Notes under the pieces: model-generated
What the model saw: the letters and a program-made list of their open reading frames with translations, nothing else
Databases searched by the model: none
Told to the model about the DNA's origin: nothing
Assembly: GCA_024707145.1 (NCBI GenBank)
Contig: JANQAI010000015.1
Coordinates: 1-64,000 of the forward strand
Length of the DNA stretch: 64,000 nucleotides
Source of the DNA: Magnetospirillum sp.
GTDB taxonomy: Bacteria; Pseudomonadota; Alphaproteobacteria; Rhodospirillales; Magnetospirillaceae
Direction of reading: 5' to 3'
Translations under genes and position numbers: made by a program
Shown: one piece after another, positions 1 to 8,382 of the stretch
Position numbering within the stretch: position 1 is the stretch's first letter
How the letters are laid out: each line of letters starts with the position of its first letter

Positions 1-113
1 CGCATTATACGACCGTGGCCGGCGCCCGCGCGGCGGTGGAGGCCATTGAGGCGCTGCGGAGCGGCGCGCTTGATGTTGCGCCGCTGCAATCGTATTTTAA
101 GGGTTCTTTCTAA
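1..113 (+). CDS. carB: Carbamoyl-phosphate synthase large subunit, C-terminal end (partial)
   Basis: Only the last 36 codons are inside the window, read in the frame that starts at base 3 and ends at TAA 111-113. The peptide ends VAPLQSYFKGSF, the usual C-terminus of the allosteric (MGS-like) domain of CarB, which makes carbamoyl phosphate for arginine and pyrimidine synthesis. The downstream neighbour greA supports this, because carA-carB-greA is a common alphaproteobacterial order. The assignment rests on a short tail, so it depends on both the motif and the synteny. Confidence 0.85.
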   Translation, partial: HYTTVAGARAAVEAIEALRSGALDVAPLQSYFKGSF

Positions 114-120
114 GGGGAGA

Positions 121-146
121 GGCCGCGCGGGGAACCCCGCGCGGCC
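121..146 (+). terminator. GC-rich hairpin between carB and greA
   Basis: A perfect 12-bp inverted repeat (GGCCGCGCGGGG, two-base loop AA, then its complement) begins 7 bases after the carB stop. No T-run follows, so it may be an attenuator or RNA-end stabiliser rather than a strong intrinsic terminator. Confidence 0.55.
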
Positions 147-176
147 TTCACCGCCTATAACTGGGGCTTTCTTGGC

Positions 177-650
177 ATGGAAAAGATCCCGATGACTCCG
201 GCGGGCCTGGCCCAGTTGGAGGAGGAATTGAGGACTCTGAAGACCGTCGAACGGCCGGCGGTCATCAAGGCGATCGCCGATGCGCGCGAGCACGGCGATC
301 TGTCGGAGAACGCCGAATACCACGCCGCGCGCGAGCGCCAGAGCTTCATCGAAGGCCGCGTGGCCGAGTTGGAAGACATCATCTCGCGCGCCCAGGTCAT
401 CGACATCAGCTCGCTGTCGGGCGACCAGGTGCGCTTCGGCGCCACCGTCACCCTGGCCGACGAGGATTCCGACGACGAGGTGGTCTACACCATCGTCGGT
501 GCCCACGAGGCCGACATCAAGTCGGGCCGCATGTCGGTGCATTCGCCGCTGGCCCGCGCCCTGATCGGCAAGCATGTGGGCGACACCGTCGAGGTCACCA
601 CCCCGGGCGGTTCCAAGTCCTACGAAGTGGTGGACGTCAAGTTCGTCTGA
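177..650 (+). CDS. greA: Transcription elongation factor GreA
   Basis: A 157-residue protein of normal GreA length. The N-terminal coiled coil (about residues 1-75) carries the GreA signature around DLSENAEYHAAR, where the acidic tip residues (D, E) project into the RNA polymerase secondary channel to trigger transcript cleavage at stalled complexes. The C-terminal FKBP-like domain (about 80-157) includes SPLARALIGKHVGD, the conserved polymerase-binding block. The ATG at 177 is the only sensible start. The gene lies 63 bases after carB with a GC-rich hairpin between them, so it may be transcribed by read-through or from its own promoter. Confidence 0.97.
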   Translation: MEKIPMTPAGLAQLEEELRTLKTVERPAVIKAIADAREHGDLSENAEYHAARERQSFIEGRVAELEDIISRAQVIDISSLSGDQVRFGATVTLADEDSDDEVVYTIVGAHEADIKSGRMSVHSPLARALIGKHVGDTVEVTTPGGSKSYEVVDVKFV

Positions 651-654
651 GCTC

Positions 655-676
655 GGCGCCCGCGTCAGCGGGCGCC
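655..676 (+). terminator. Hairpin after greA
   Basis: GGCGCCCGC, four-base loop, GCGGGCGCC begins 4 bases after the greA stop codon. It lacks a T-tract. It lies between convergent greA and the minus-strand gene ending at 693, so it may serve both directions. Confidence 0.5.
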
Positions 677-692
677 CGCCGCTCCGGGGCGG

Positions 693-1463
693 TCACTTCA
701 ACGGCAGCAGGACATCCAGTTTGACGTGCAGCGTGCCCTCGGGCAGCGTGCGGCCGCCCTGGCGCACCACCAGCAGGGCGCGCCGTTGGCTGTTGTCGGC
801 GCCGCCGACGGTGCGCGCCAGCGCGATCTCGGGCGGCTGGGGCATGTCGCCGCCCATGTCCACGATCAGCGGCCGGTCGGTCTCGGCCACCCGCTGTCCC
901 AGGGACGGGTCGATGGTGGTCAGCGCCACCCGCTCCACCGTGGCCGTGGTGCCCTGGGCGCCGGCGGTGACGTTGAGGTTGCCCACGTAGAGGGCGGCCG
1001 TTTCCCCCGATTGCTCGGCCCGCGCCACCCTTTCGGTCAGCGGCATGTCGCCACCGGTGGAAACGGCGGCCATGCGGTCGGCCAGCACCCGGGCGACCGC
1101 GTTGGTGTCCACCCGCGGCGGGCTCAAGGCGTCGAACAGCCAGGCAAGGTTGGCCATGACCTCGTTCATGGCCCGCTGCATGGAGGCGCCGCCGTCCTGG
1201 CCGTTGCCCGCATTGGCGCTCGCGCTGCCGGCGGCCGCCGGTTGGGTCAGGTCGGGCGGCTGCACCAACTGGTCCAGCCAGGCTTCGGCCACCGTCTGGC
1301 CCGAGCCCATCTGGATCATCACCTGACGCGCCTGCGACGACAGTACCACCGCATCGGTGATGGCCTGGAGGTAATTGGCGGCTACGTTGTGGGAGATGGC
1401 GGCGGCGCCCTGCTGGGCCAAGCCAGCGGCCTGCACGCCTGTGGCGGAAACCTTGTCGACCAT
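693..1463 (-). CDS. Hypothetical protein downstream of the PHA depolymerase-like gene
   Basis: A 256-residue protein that I do not recognise. The ATG at 1463 is chosen because AGAAGGG lies about 9 bases upstream. An in-frame upstream ATG lacks this. The N-terminal 60 residues (MVDKVSATGV..., then QQGAAAISHNVAANYLQAI) look helical and amphipathic. A Gln/Asn/Gly/Ala-rich linker follows (about 70-90), then a helical middle, and a C-terminal half rich in short beta-like segments ending LHVKLDVLLPLK. There is no signal peptide, membrane segment or catalytic motif. It is 62 bases downstream of the depolymerase-like gene on the same strand and is probably co-transcribed, so a role linked to polyester granules is possible but is only inference from position. 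Confidence 0.6.
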   Translation of the reverse strand: MVDKVSATGVQAAGLAQQGAAAISHNVAANYLQAITDAVVLSSQARQVMIQMGSGQTVAEAWLDQLVQPPDLTQPAAAGSASANAGNGQDGGASMQRAMNEVMANLAWLFDALSPPRVDTNAVARVLADRMAAVSTGGDMPLTERVARAEQSGETAALYVGNLNVTAGAQGTTATVERVALTTIDPSLGQRVAETDRPLIVDMGGDMPQPPEIALARTVGGADNSQRRALLVVRQGGRTLPEGTLHVKLDVLLPLK

Positions 1464-1525
1464 GGCCGTGACCCTTCTTGTCAGCCTGCCGAGTGTTGAG
1501 TGCCCTTCTGGGCGAAGCGCCATTG

Positions 1526-2626
1526 TCATCCTTTTGAGGCATGAATTGCAAGGTTTTCCTGCGTCTTTGGAGGGGGGGATTTCGCCAAATGCGCAAGGAA
1601 AGCAGTGACTTGCGGCAGAACCTGCGTGCGCCAGGCATGGCCGTGGAACAGGCCGAAATGCCCGACCCCCGCCACGGTGAGGCGGCGGCGCAGGTCCGGT
1701 ACCAGGGCGGGGCAAAGGGCATGGGCCGCATGGGTGTGGCCGGGGCCGGAGGAATCGTCGGCCTCGCCCTCGACGGTCATCAGTCCTATGTCGGCGATGC
1801 GCGCCGGCTCCACCAGCCGGCCCAGGCAGGCCAGTTGTCCGCGTGGCAGCAGGGCCTCGGCGAAGACCTTGCGGGCGTTCTCCTCGGCGAATTCCGCCGG
1901 CAGATCCATCAGCGTTGTGTACAGGCGCAGGAAGGGAAAACGCTGCGGGTCGGCGCCGTCGTCCTGGGTGACCTTGGCGCGCAGCTCGCCGCCCGAGGTC
2001 AGGTGGCGGCCGAGATAGCGCGTCAGCGCGCGGCCGTGCACGGTGCCGGGATAGATCCGGCGGCCGTGGCCCGCCTCGCCGGCCGGCACGGTGGCGGCCA
2101 TGGTGCGGGTGAACCATCCGGCGGGCAGCCGCGCCGTCAGCCGTTCGACCGCCGTGGGCGATCGGCGCGGGTCGATGAAGCCGCCCATCAGCATCAGCGC
2201 GCGCGGGCGTTCCGCCTCGCCGTGGGCGGCCATCAGGGCAGCGGCGGCCAGGATAGGCACCGGCGCCTGGCTTACCCCCAGGACGGCGACGCCCGGCCCC
2301 AGGGTGCGCAACGCCTCCATGATGGCGGCGACGCAGGCGTCCAGGCCCAGCCGGCCGACGGCGGCGGGGATGTCGCGAGCGTCCAGCCATTCCAGCAGGA
2401 ACACGTCGTGTCCCGGCAGCAGGCCCAGCACGGTGTCGCGCATCAGCCAGCCGAAATGCCCCGACAGCGGGGCCACCACCAGCACCCTCGGCTGCGATGG
2501 CAGGCGCCCGGCCTTGGCGAAGCGGCGCAGCAGCCAGTTGGGGCGTTCCAGCAGCAACTGGTCGGTCACCGTCCGCGAGCGGCCGGAGAGGGGGATGGCG
2601 GCGATGGACAGGCTGGGCGGGCGCAT
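1526..2626 (-). CDS. Intracellular polyhydroxyalkanoate depolymerase-like alpha/beta hydrolase (divergent PhaZ)
   Basis: A 366-residue alpha/beta hydrolase matching the intracellular PHB depolymerase family along its length. An early APLSGHFGWLMRDTV segment corresponds to the oxyanion-hole region. GVSQAPVPILAA is the nucleophile elbow. LMTVEGEADDSSGPGHT carries the catalytic Asp, and GVGHFGLFHGHAWR carries the catalytic His. In well-studied PhaZ enzymes the nucleophile is Cys in a VCQP motif. Here it is Ser in VSQA, and the N-terminus is shorter than the usual 400 or so residues. It would hydrolyse cytoplasmic PHA granules or a related polyester. It is followed by an unknown gene on the same strand. 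The family is clear, but the exact substrate is not. Confidence 0.82.
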   Translation of the reverse strand: MRPPSLSIAAIPLSGRSRTVTDQLLLERPNWLLRRFAKAGRLPSQPRVLVVAPLSGHFGWLMRDTVLGLLPGHDVFLLEWLDARDIPAAVGRLGLDACVAAIMEALRTLGPGVAVLGVSQAPVPILAAAALMAAHGEAERPRALMLMGGFIDPRRSPTAVERLTARLPAGWFTRTMAATVPAGEAGHGRRIYPGTVHGRALTRYLGRHLTSGGELRAKVTQDDGADPQRFPFLRLYTTLMDLPAEFAEENARKVFAEALLPRGQLACLGRLVEPARIADIGLMTVEGEADDSSGPGHTHAAHALCPALVPDLRRRLTVAGVGHFGLFHGHAWRTQVLPQVTAFLAHLAKSPPPKTQENLAIHASKG

Positions 2627-2825
2627 GTTCCCGGTTTCGGCATGCGGGGCACGGAAATCAAGGGTATATGCGGGAGGCCAGGGTTCCCCTGACCAGAAGG
2701 CTGGGGGCTGTCGGGGCGGCGGTATGTCCCCTTGAAGCGCCCCGGCCTGCTTCCCTTATTTCAAATGGCGCATACCCGGCGTCTGAGAAGGCTAAGCCCG
2801 TAAACAGGTTGGGGAGGTTTTGGCT

Positions 2826-3269
2826 ATGCTGGTGAAGTCGATCCTGAAGGCGAAGGCGCGAGGGGCGGGGGTGGTGACCATCTCGCCCGAAACCTCCGTC
2901 GCCGACGCGGCCCGGGCGCTGGCCACCAACCGCATCGGCGCCCTGGTGGCGGTCGAGGACGGTGGTGCCATCGCCGGCATCCTGTCCGAGCGCGACATCG
3001 TGCGCGGTGTGGCGCTGCAGGGCGAGGGCTGCCTGCGCGCCAAGGTGCGCGAGTTGATGACTGCGGCGGTGCTCACCTGCCGGGAAGAGGATTCGCTGGA
3101 TAGCCTGATGCAGACCATGACGTCCAGGCGCATCCGCCATCTGCCGGTGCTGGACGGCGACGATAAGCTGATCGGCATCGTCACCATCGGCGACGTGGTG
3201 AAAAGCCGTCTGGACGAGGCCGACATGGAGGTGGACAACCTGCGCCACTACGTGGTCGCCGCCCGCTGA
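2826..3269 (+). CDS. CBS-domain protein
   Basis: A 147-residue protein made of two CBS motifs (about residues 8-65 and 75-135), a Bateman module that normally binds adenosyl nucleotides such as AMP, ATP or SAM. Typical segments are SVADAARALATNRIGALVAVE and LSERDIVR in the first repeat and RIRHLPVLDGDDKLIGIVTIGDVV in the second. The ATG at 2826 is preferred over an in-frame TTG six bases earlier because GGGGAGG sits 8 bases before it. There is no attached enzyme or channel domain, so it probably acts as a stand-alone energy-state sensor on an unknown partner. A strong hairpin follows. Confidence 0.88.
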   Translation: MLVKSILKAKARGAGVVTISPETSVADAARALATNRIGALVAVEDGGAIAGILSERDIVRGVALQGEGCLRAKVRELMTAAVLTCREEDSLDSLMQTMTSRRIRHLPVLDGDDKLIGIVTIGDVVKSRLDEADMEVDNLRHYVVAAR

Positions 3270-3274
3270 CGCCG

Positions 3275-3304
3275 GGGGAATGGCGGCGGTGCCCGCCATT
3301 CCCC
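3275..3304 (+). terminator. Hairpin after the CBS gene
   Basis: A 12-bp perfect stem (GGGGAATGGCGG, six-base loop, CCGCCATTCCCC) starts 5 bases past the stop codon. There is no clear T-run. It separates the CBS gene from the chemoreceptor. Confidence 0.6.
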
Positions 3305-3402
3305 TGACTTTCGGCAGGAATTGCTCGAATCCATGAGGCTGGCAGTTGCGCGGCGGCGCGGCTTCCGTCAAGATTCGCCCCGGCCGATTTCAGGGGTGGT
3401 CG

Positions 3403-5422
3403 ATGACGATCCGGCGTAAGTTTTTCTTTGCTTTCGCACTCATCCTGGTCACCAGCCTTGCCAGTTTGGCAATCAACGGCTTGGTGGCGCTCAAGCAGTT
3501 CCGCCTCACCGGCGACATGGCCGCCGTTTCCGAAGTGGTGGCGCAGGAACACATCCCGCTTATCGAGTTGATCAAGAACATCCAGCTGGATGTGGCACGC
3601 CTGCAATCGGTGGTGACCGACATCGCCGCCGTGCAGACCGCCGAGCGGCTGCAATCCGGCCTGGCCGAGGCCGAGGAGGCTGCCAGCAGCTTCTCCCATC
3701 ACCAGTCCACCGCCTTGGCCGCCGCGCAGAACCTGAAGCTGGCCGACTCCGAGCGGGCGCTGGAAGGGATCAAGCTGGCCTTCGACACCTATTACGAGGC
3801 CGGGGTCAAGATGGCCCGCGCCTATGTGGAGGAGGGCGCCGAGGCCGGCCATGCGCTCAAGACGGATTTCGACGCCAGTGCCGCCGGACTGCAGTCGCTG
3901 ACCGAGACGCTGGTCGAAGCCGAGCAGATTTCCGTGGCCGAGAGCGCCACCCAGCTTCTGGAAGCGCGCGAGGGGCTGGAAAGCTCGGTGCGCCAGCAGG
4001 CCATCATCCAGGGCATTTCCATGGTGCTGTCGCTGGTGCTGGTGGTGGGCACCCTGCTGATGATGGATCGCCAACTGGTGGAACCGCTGTCCGAGATGAC
4101 CGACGCCACCGCCCGCATGGCCGAGGGCGACCTGACCGTGGCGGTGCCGGGGGTCGGCCGCACCGACGAGATCGGCCGCATGGCCGGCGCGGTCGAGGTG
4201 TTCCGCGAGAACGCGCACAAGGTTCGCCAGGCCGCGGTCCAGCAGGAGGCCGAGCACCGCCGCAACCGGCGCAAGCTGCAAAGCGAGATCCTGGCGCTCA
4301 CCAATGCCATCGACGAGGAGGTTTCGGGCGCCATCGGCGCGGTGATGGGGCAGGCGGACACCATGTTGGCCGCCGCCAATTCCATGGAAGGCGCCGTCGA
4401 GCACGTGCGCGACCGCAGCCAAGCCGCCGCGTCGGCCGCCGAGACCGCCAATGGCAGCGTGGATTCGGTGGCCGCCGCCGCCGAGCAGATGGCCTCGTCC
4501 GTGGAAGAGATCAGCCGCCAGGTGGGCGCCAGCACCCGCATCGCCGGCGAGGCCGAGAAGGAGGCCGAGAAGGTCAGCGACATCGTCCAGGGGCTGGCCA
4601 AGGCCGCCGAGAGCGTGGGCGAGGTGGTCAGCCTGATCAACAACATCGCCGGCCAGACCAACCTGCTGGCGCTCAATGCCACCATCGAAGCGGCCCGTGC
4701 CGGCGAGGCCGGCAAGGGTTTCGCCGTGGTCGCCAACGAGGTCAAGGGCCTGGCCAACCAGACCGCCAAGGCCACCGATCAGATCGGCGAGCAGATCGCC
4801 TCGATCCAGGCGGCCACCCACGACGCGGTCACCGCCATTCGCGGCATCGTCGGCACCATCGACCAGATCGCCACCATCTCGGGCGACATCAAGCGGGCGG
4901 TGGACCAGCAGAACACCGCCACCCAGGAAATCGCCCACGCCGCCCAGGCGGCCGCCTCGGGCACCCAGCAGGCCGCCGCCGAGATCGCCGAGGTGTCGCG
5001 CTCCACCGACGAGACCGGCGAAAGGGCGCACGAGGTGCGCGGTTCGGCCACCAGCGTGCGCGAGCGTCTGGGTGCCATGAAGGCCTCCATCGACCACATC
5101 GTCCGCGCCAGGCTCGGACGAGAACCGCCACAACAACCATCGCCACACCGTCAATATCGCCGCCACCATCATGCTGGGCGGCGAGAAGCGGCCGTGCCTG
5201 CTGCAGGAAATCGCCCTGATCGGCACCGGCGTGCTGGATCGTCCGTTGCAGGCGACGCGCGGTGTTGAATTCGACGCCGATTTGCCCACTTTGGGCACCT
5301 GGCGCGGTTCGGTGGTGGCGGTGACCGATCAGAACACGCATGTCCGCTTCGATCTCGACGAGGCCCAGTCGGCCCGTCTGGAGGAGTTCATCACCGCGCG
5401 GAACCGCAACGCCAGGGCCTGA
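3403..5422 (+). CDS. Methyl-accepting chemotaxis protein with C-terminal PilZ domain (frame broken at 5108-5115)
   Basis: A transmembrane chemoreceptor: TM1 (about residues 7-27), a helical periplasmic sensor without Cache motifs, TM2 (about 200-220), HAMP (about 222-275) and an MCP signalling hairpin. The tip NNIAGQTNLLALNATIEAAR binds CheA/CheW. The frame then changes: codons up to HIVRAR continue in the +1 frame as SSDENRHNNHRHTVNIAATI and run to the stop at 5422. This recovers a PilZ-like domain (RHTVN... GGEKRPCLLQEIALIGTGVL), a fold that often binds c-di-GMP. One extra G in CCAGGCTC explains the shift, most likely a sequencing error. No C-terminal CheR/CheB tether is visible. The gene is 12 bases before a STAS gene, so the receptor may belong to that signalling block. 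Confidence 0.85.
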
Positions 5423-5434
5423 ACCAAAGGGGGG

Positions 5435-5749
5435 ATGCCCGTGAAGTACGAGATTATCGATGACGAGGGCGGTCCGACCTTGGTCCTCAAGGATCAACTC
5501 ACCTTCGCCGACCGCGACCTGTTCGACAGCGTCATCGACAAGCTGCTGGCCCGCAAACGTCCCGCCGTGGCGGTGGATCTCGCCTCGCTGGACTACATGG
5601 ATTCGGCCGGACTGGGTATGCTGCTGACCCTGCGCGACCGGGCCGAGCGCGCCCAGGCCGAGGTCACCCTGCGCCGGCCGCGTGCCGAGGTACGCGAACT
5701 GCTCGAACTGGCCTGCTTCGACTCCCTGTTCACCATCCAGCATGCCTGA
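5435..5749 (+). CDS. STAS-domain anti-sigma factor antagonist-like protein
   Basis: A 104-residue single STAS domain of the SpoIIAA/RsbV type. The motif YMDSAGLGMLLTLRDRA holds the conserved serine that is phosphorylated by an RsbW-like kinase and dephosphorylated by a PP2C phosphatase. It overlaps the next gene by 8 bases (the next ATG lies inside its last codons), which implies translational coupling. That next gene encodes both a HATPase of the RsbW type and a SpoIIE-type phosphatase, so this STAS protein is the natural switching substrate. The output (a sigma factor, diguanylate cyclase or motility component) is not encoded nearby. Confidence 0.9.
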   Translation: MPVKYEIIDDEGGPTLVLKDQLTFADRDLFDSVIDKLLARKRPAVAVDLASLDYMDSAGLGMLLTLRDRAERAQAEVTLRRPRAEVRELLELACFDSLFTIQHA

Positions 5750-7475
5750 CGCCAGCCAGGCCAAGTCGCGGGCCATCCGCTGCCTCGTGGTCGACGACGA
5801 ACGCATGAACCGCGAGGTGGTGATCGCCAACCTGCGCGCCGCCGGCTACGAAACCCTGTCGGCCGAGGACGGCCAGCAGGCCTGGCTGACCCTGAATGCC
5901 GCCCCCGACGATTTCGACGTCATCCTGCTGGACCGGCGCATGCCGCGCATGGACGGCATGGAGCTGCTGGGGAAGCTGAAGGGCGACGAGCAGCTGCGCC
6001 ACATTCCGGTGATCATGCAGACGGCCTACGCCTCGTCCGAGGACGTGGTCGAGGGCATCAAGGCCGGCGTCTACTACTATCTGGGCAAGCCGCTGGACCG
6101 GCAGTTGCTGCTGTCGGTGACCGCCGCCGCCATCGAGGAGCACCAGCGCTACCTGCGCCTGCGTGACGACGTGGCCAAGCGCATCACCGCCATGAGCCTG
6201 ATGGACAGCGGCGTCTTCCATTTCCGCACCCTGGCCGAGGCCAACAACCTGGCGGTGTCGCTGGCGCGCGCCTGTCCGCGCTCGCAGCATCTGGTGGTGG
6301 GGCTGTCGGAAATCTTCACCAACGCCATAGAGCACGGCAACCTGGGCATCACCTTCGAGGAAAAGGCCCGCCTGCTGGCGGAAAAGCGGTGGAAGGCGCA
6401 GATCGAGGCGCTGATGGACGCGCCGCAGAACCGCGACAAGCGGGTCGCCGTCACCTTCCAGCGTCAGCCCGGCGAGGTGCGCATCGTGGTGCGCGACGAA
6501 GGCGCCGGCTTCGACTGGCGCCGCTACATGGAACTGGACCAGAGCCGCGCCTTCGCCGTGCACGGCCGCGGCATCGCCATGGCGCGCCAGTTGTCGTTCG
6601 ACGCCCTGGAATACCGCGATCCCGGCAATGAGGTAACGTGTGTCGTCCGTGCCCGCGCCGGCGACGAGGCCCTGTGCGCGCCTAAGCCCGTCGCCGTCCC
6701 GGTCGCGGACGCTCCGGCGCCAACGGTTGTGCCGCCCCCCGACGAGATGGCCACGGCGCGCTCCATGCAGAGCGAGCTGCTGCCGCAGCCGGCGGAACTG
6801 GAATGGCTGGCCCGGCGCTACGGCGCGCAGGTCAGCGGGTTCTTCGAAACCTCGTCCACCCTGGGCGGCGACCTGTGGGGCATCGATCCCCTGGACGATC
6901 ACCGGCTGGTCCTGTGGCTGGCCGACTTCTCCGGCCACGGGGTGACGGCGGCGCTCAACACCTTCCGCCTGCATACCCTGCTGGAGCACAGCGGCGAGGA
7001 CCGCGACCGCCCCGCCGCCTTCCTGGCCGAGATCAATCAGCGCCTGGTCGGGTTGCTGCCGCGTGGGCAATACGCCACCATGCTGTACGGGGTGGTGGAC
7101 GTGCGCGACGGCGTCTTCCGCTATGCCGCCGCCGCGGCGCCGCGTCCGCTGGTGGCCCGCCCGGGCGAGCCGGTCGGTCTGGGCGACGGCTCGGGCCTGC
7201 CGCTGGGGGTGTCGCGCTCGGCCGTCTATGCGGAGCGGGAATTGCCGATGCCGCCGGGCGGAGTGCTGTTCCTGTATTCCGACGCCTTGACCGAGACCCC
7301 GTCCGAAAACGGCGCCAAGCTGGGGCCGACGGGGGTCGCCGATCTGGTGCGCGACGTGGTCGATGCGCGGGGCGAGCAGGTGGACGTCAATTCCTTGCTG
7401 GCCCCCTTCCTCGCCACGGTGAGGCGCCCGCTGCGCGACGACCTGACCGCCGTATGCTGCGTGCGGACGCAATAG
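5742..7475 (+). CDS. REC-HATPase-PP2C (SpoIIE-type) response regulator with built-in anti-sigma-type kinase
   Basis: A 577-residue cytoplasmic three-domain regulator. Residues about 10-130 are a receiver (VVDDERMNRE, phospho-Asp in VILLDRRMPRMDG, Lys in YLGKPLD). Residues about 165-310 are an RsbW-like HATPase with N-box SEIFTNAIEHGN, G1 DEGAGFDW and a glycine-rich HGRGIAMAR. Residues about 335-575 are a PP2C/SpoIIE phosphatase with GGDLWG, DFSGHG and the C-terminal RDDLTAVCC. The start at ATG 5742 overlaps the STAS gene. Kinase and phosphatase for one STAS substrate are thus fused, with an upstream receiver setting the balance. The Pseudomonas HsbR protein has related modules in a different order (REC-PP2C-HATPase). 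Confidence 0.9.
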   Translation: MPDASQAKSRAIRCLVVDDERMNREVVIANLRAAGYETLSAEDGQQAWLTLNAAPDDFDVILLDRRMPRMDGMELLGKLKGDEQLRHIPVIMQTAYASSEDVVEGIKAGVYYYLGKPLDRQLLLSVTAAAIEEHQRYLRLRDDVAKRITAMSLMDSGVFHFRTLAEANNLAVSLARACPRSQHLVVGLSEIFTNAIEHGNLGITFEEKARLLAEKRWKAQIEALMDAPQNRDKRVAVTFQRQPGEVRIVVRDEGAGFDWRRYMELDQSRAFAVHGRGIAMARQLSFDALEYRDPGNEVTCVVRARAGDEALCAPKPVAVPVADAPAPTVVPPPDEMATARSMQSELLPQPAELEWLARRYGAQVSGFFETSSTLGGDLWGIDPLDDHRLVLWLADFSGHGVTAALNTFRLHTLLEHSGEDRDRPAAFLAEINQRLVGLLPRGQYATMLYGVVDVRDGVFRYAAAAAPRPLVARPGEPVGLGDGSGLPLGVSRSAVYAERELPMPPGGVLFLYSDALTETPSENGAKLGPTGVADLVRDVVDARGEQVDVNSLLAPFLATVRRPLRDDLTAVCCVRTQ

Positions 7476-7551
7476 GCCGGCGGGATTGATGTCCGTCAAA
7501 GCGGGGGGCGGGGGCCGGCGTATGGTCGGGCCTGGGCTGCAGGATATGCGC

Positions 7552-7977
7552 ATGTCCTTCGACGACGACTTCAGGGCTTGCTGGAACGACGCCTTTCTGG
7601 TGGGCGACGCCCACATCGATGCCCAGCATCGAGCCTTCTTCGATGAGGTCAACGCCGTCTCGACGGTCCTGGAGCAGGGGAGCGGCCGGGAGGCGGTCAT
7701 CGACTTTTACCGCGCCTTCACCGCCGCCCTGATCACCCATTTCCGCGACGAGGAGGCGATGCTGGAGCGCCTCGGCTATGCCGGCCTGGAACGCCACCGG
7801 GGCGAGCACGAAGCGCTGCTGTCGGCGGTGGCCTCCGTCGAGGGGCTGCTGCTGACGGGCAATGACCTCCATCACTGGCGGCTGGTGGTGAGGCGCCTGT
7901 TCGCTGCCCTGGTCGACCATCTGGCCGGCAGCGACATGCGCTACAAGTCGCTGGTGCTCAGGTCGCGGGCGGAATAG
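7552..7977 (+). CDS. Bacteriohemerythrin
   Basis: About 141 residues with all seven diiron ligands in the usual spacing: HIDAQH (His21), HFRDEE (His63, Glu67), HRGEH (His82, His86) and a final HLAGSD (His, Asp). This is an O2-binding four-helix protein, used for oxygen delivery or sensing. The ATG at 7552 is chosen because AGGA lies 7 bases upstream and the family starts shortly before the WNDAFLVGDAHID segment. An in-frame TTG/ATG at 7486/7489 would add about 21 residues rich in Gly and Arg. The gene follows the REC-HATPase-PP2C gene by 76 bases on the same strand and overlaps the convergent tautomerase gene by 20 bases. Confidence 0.9.
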   Translation: MSFDDDFRACWNDAFLVGDAHIDAQHRAFFDEVNAVSTVLEQGSGREAVIDFYRAFTAALITHFRDEEAMLERLGYAGLERHRGEHEALLSAVASVEGLLLTGNDLHHWRLVVRRLFAALVDHLAGSDMRYKSLVLRSRAE

Positions 7978-8335
7978 CCAACACCGCCTTATGGTAGTTG
8001 GGGCGGTCCAGGTCGCGCACTTCCACCGTCAGTTGGATATCCAGCCCCGGCACCGGCCGGATGTGGTCGCGCGCCAGCGCCAGCACGGCCTTGCCCAGTT
8101 GCAGCTTCAAGGCTTCCGGCCGGCCCGACAGCAGGCGGAAATCCACGTGCACCATGGCATGGCTGGGGGCGCCGTCGCCGAGCACCGCATCGTCGATGGC
8201 GTAGAAGCGGGTCTTGAAGCTGGACACCGCACTGTCGATCAGCGCGCTGGCCATGGGGTGCAGGGCCAGGGCGAAGGCGCGGCGGTCGAAGGCTTCGGTG
8301 ACTTCCTGGGAATATTCCACGGTGATTTGCGGCAT
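7958..8335 (-). CDS. 5-carboxymethyl-2-hydroxymuconate isomerase family protein
   Basis: A 125-residue tautomerase-superfamily protein beginning MPQITVEYS. Pro1, exposed after removal of Met, is the family's catalytic base. The length and the C-terminal PVPGLDIQLTVEVRDLDRPNYHKA fit the CHMI (HpaF) branch, which isomerises 5-carboxymethyl-2-hydroxymuconate in homoprotocatechuate breakdown. No other genes of that pathway lie nearby, so the physiological substrate is uncertain. Its 3' end overlaps the bacteriohemerythrin gene. Confidence 0.85.
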   Translation of the reverse strand: MPQITVEYSQEVTEAFDRRAFALALHPMASALIDSAVSSFKTRFYAIDDAVLGDGAPSHAMVHVDFRLLSGRPEALKLQLGKAVLALARDHIRPVPGLDIQLTVEVRDLDRPNYHKAVLAIPPAT

Positions 8336-8382
8336 GGCGGAACCGTATGCTGTTGGTGAAGGCCCGAACGGGAAAGGCGATC

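Noticed and set aside
3181..5298. A 705-codon open frame on the minus strand
   Set aside because: It lies opposite the chemoreceptor gene, is His/Gly/Leu-rich with no known domain, and comes from GC codon bias.
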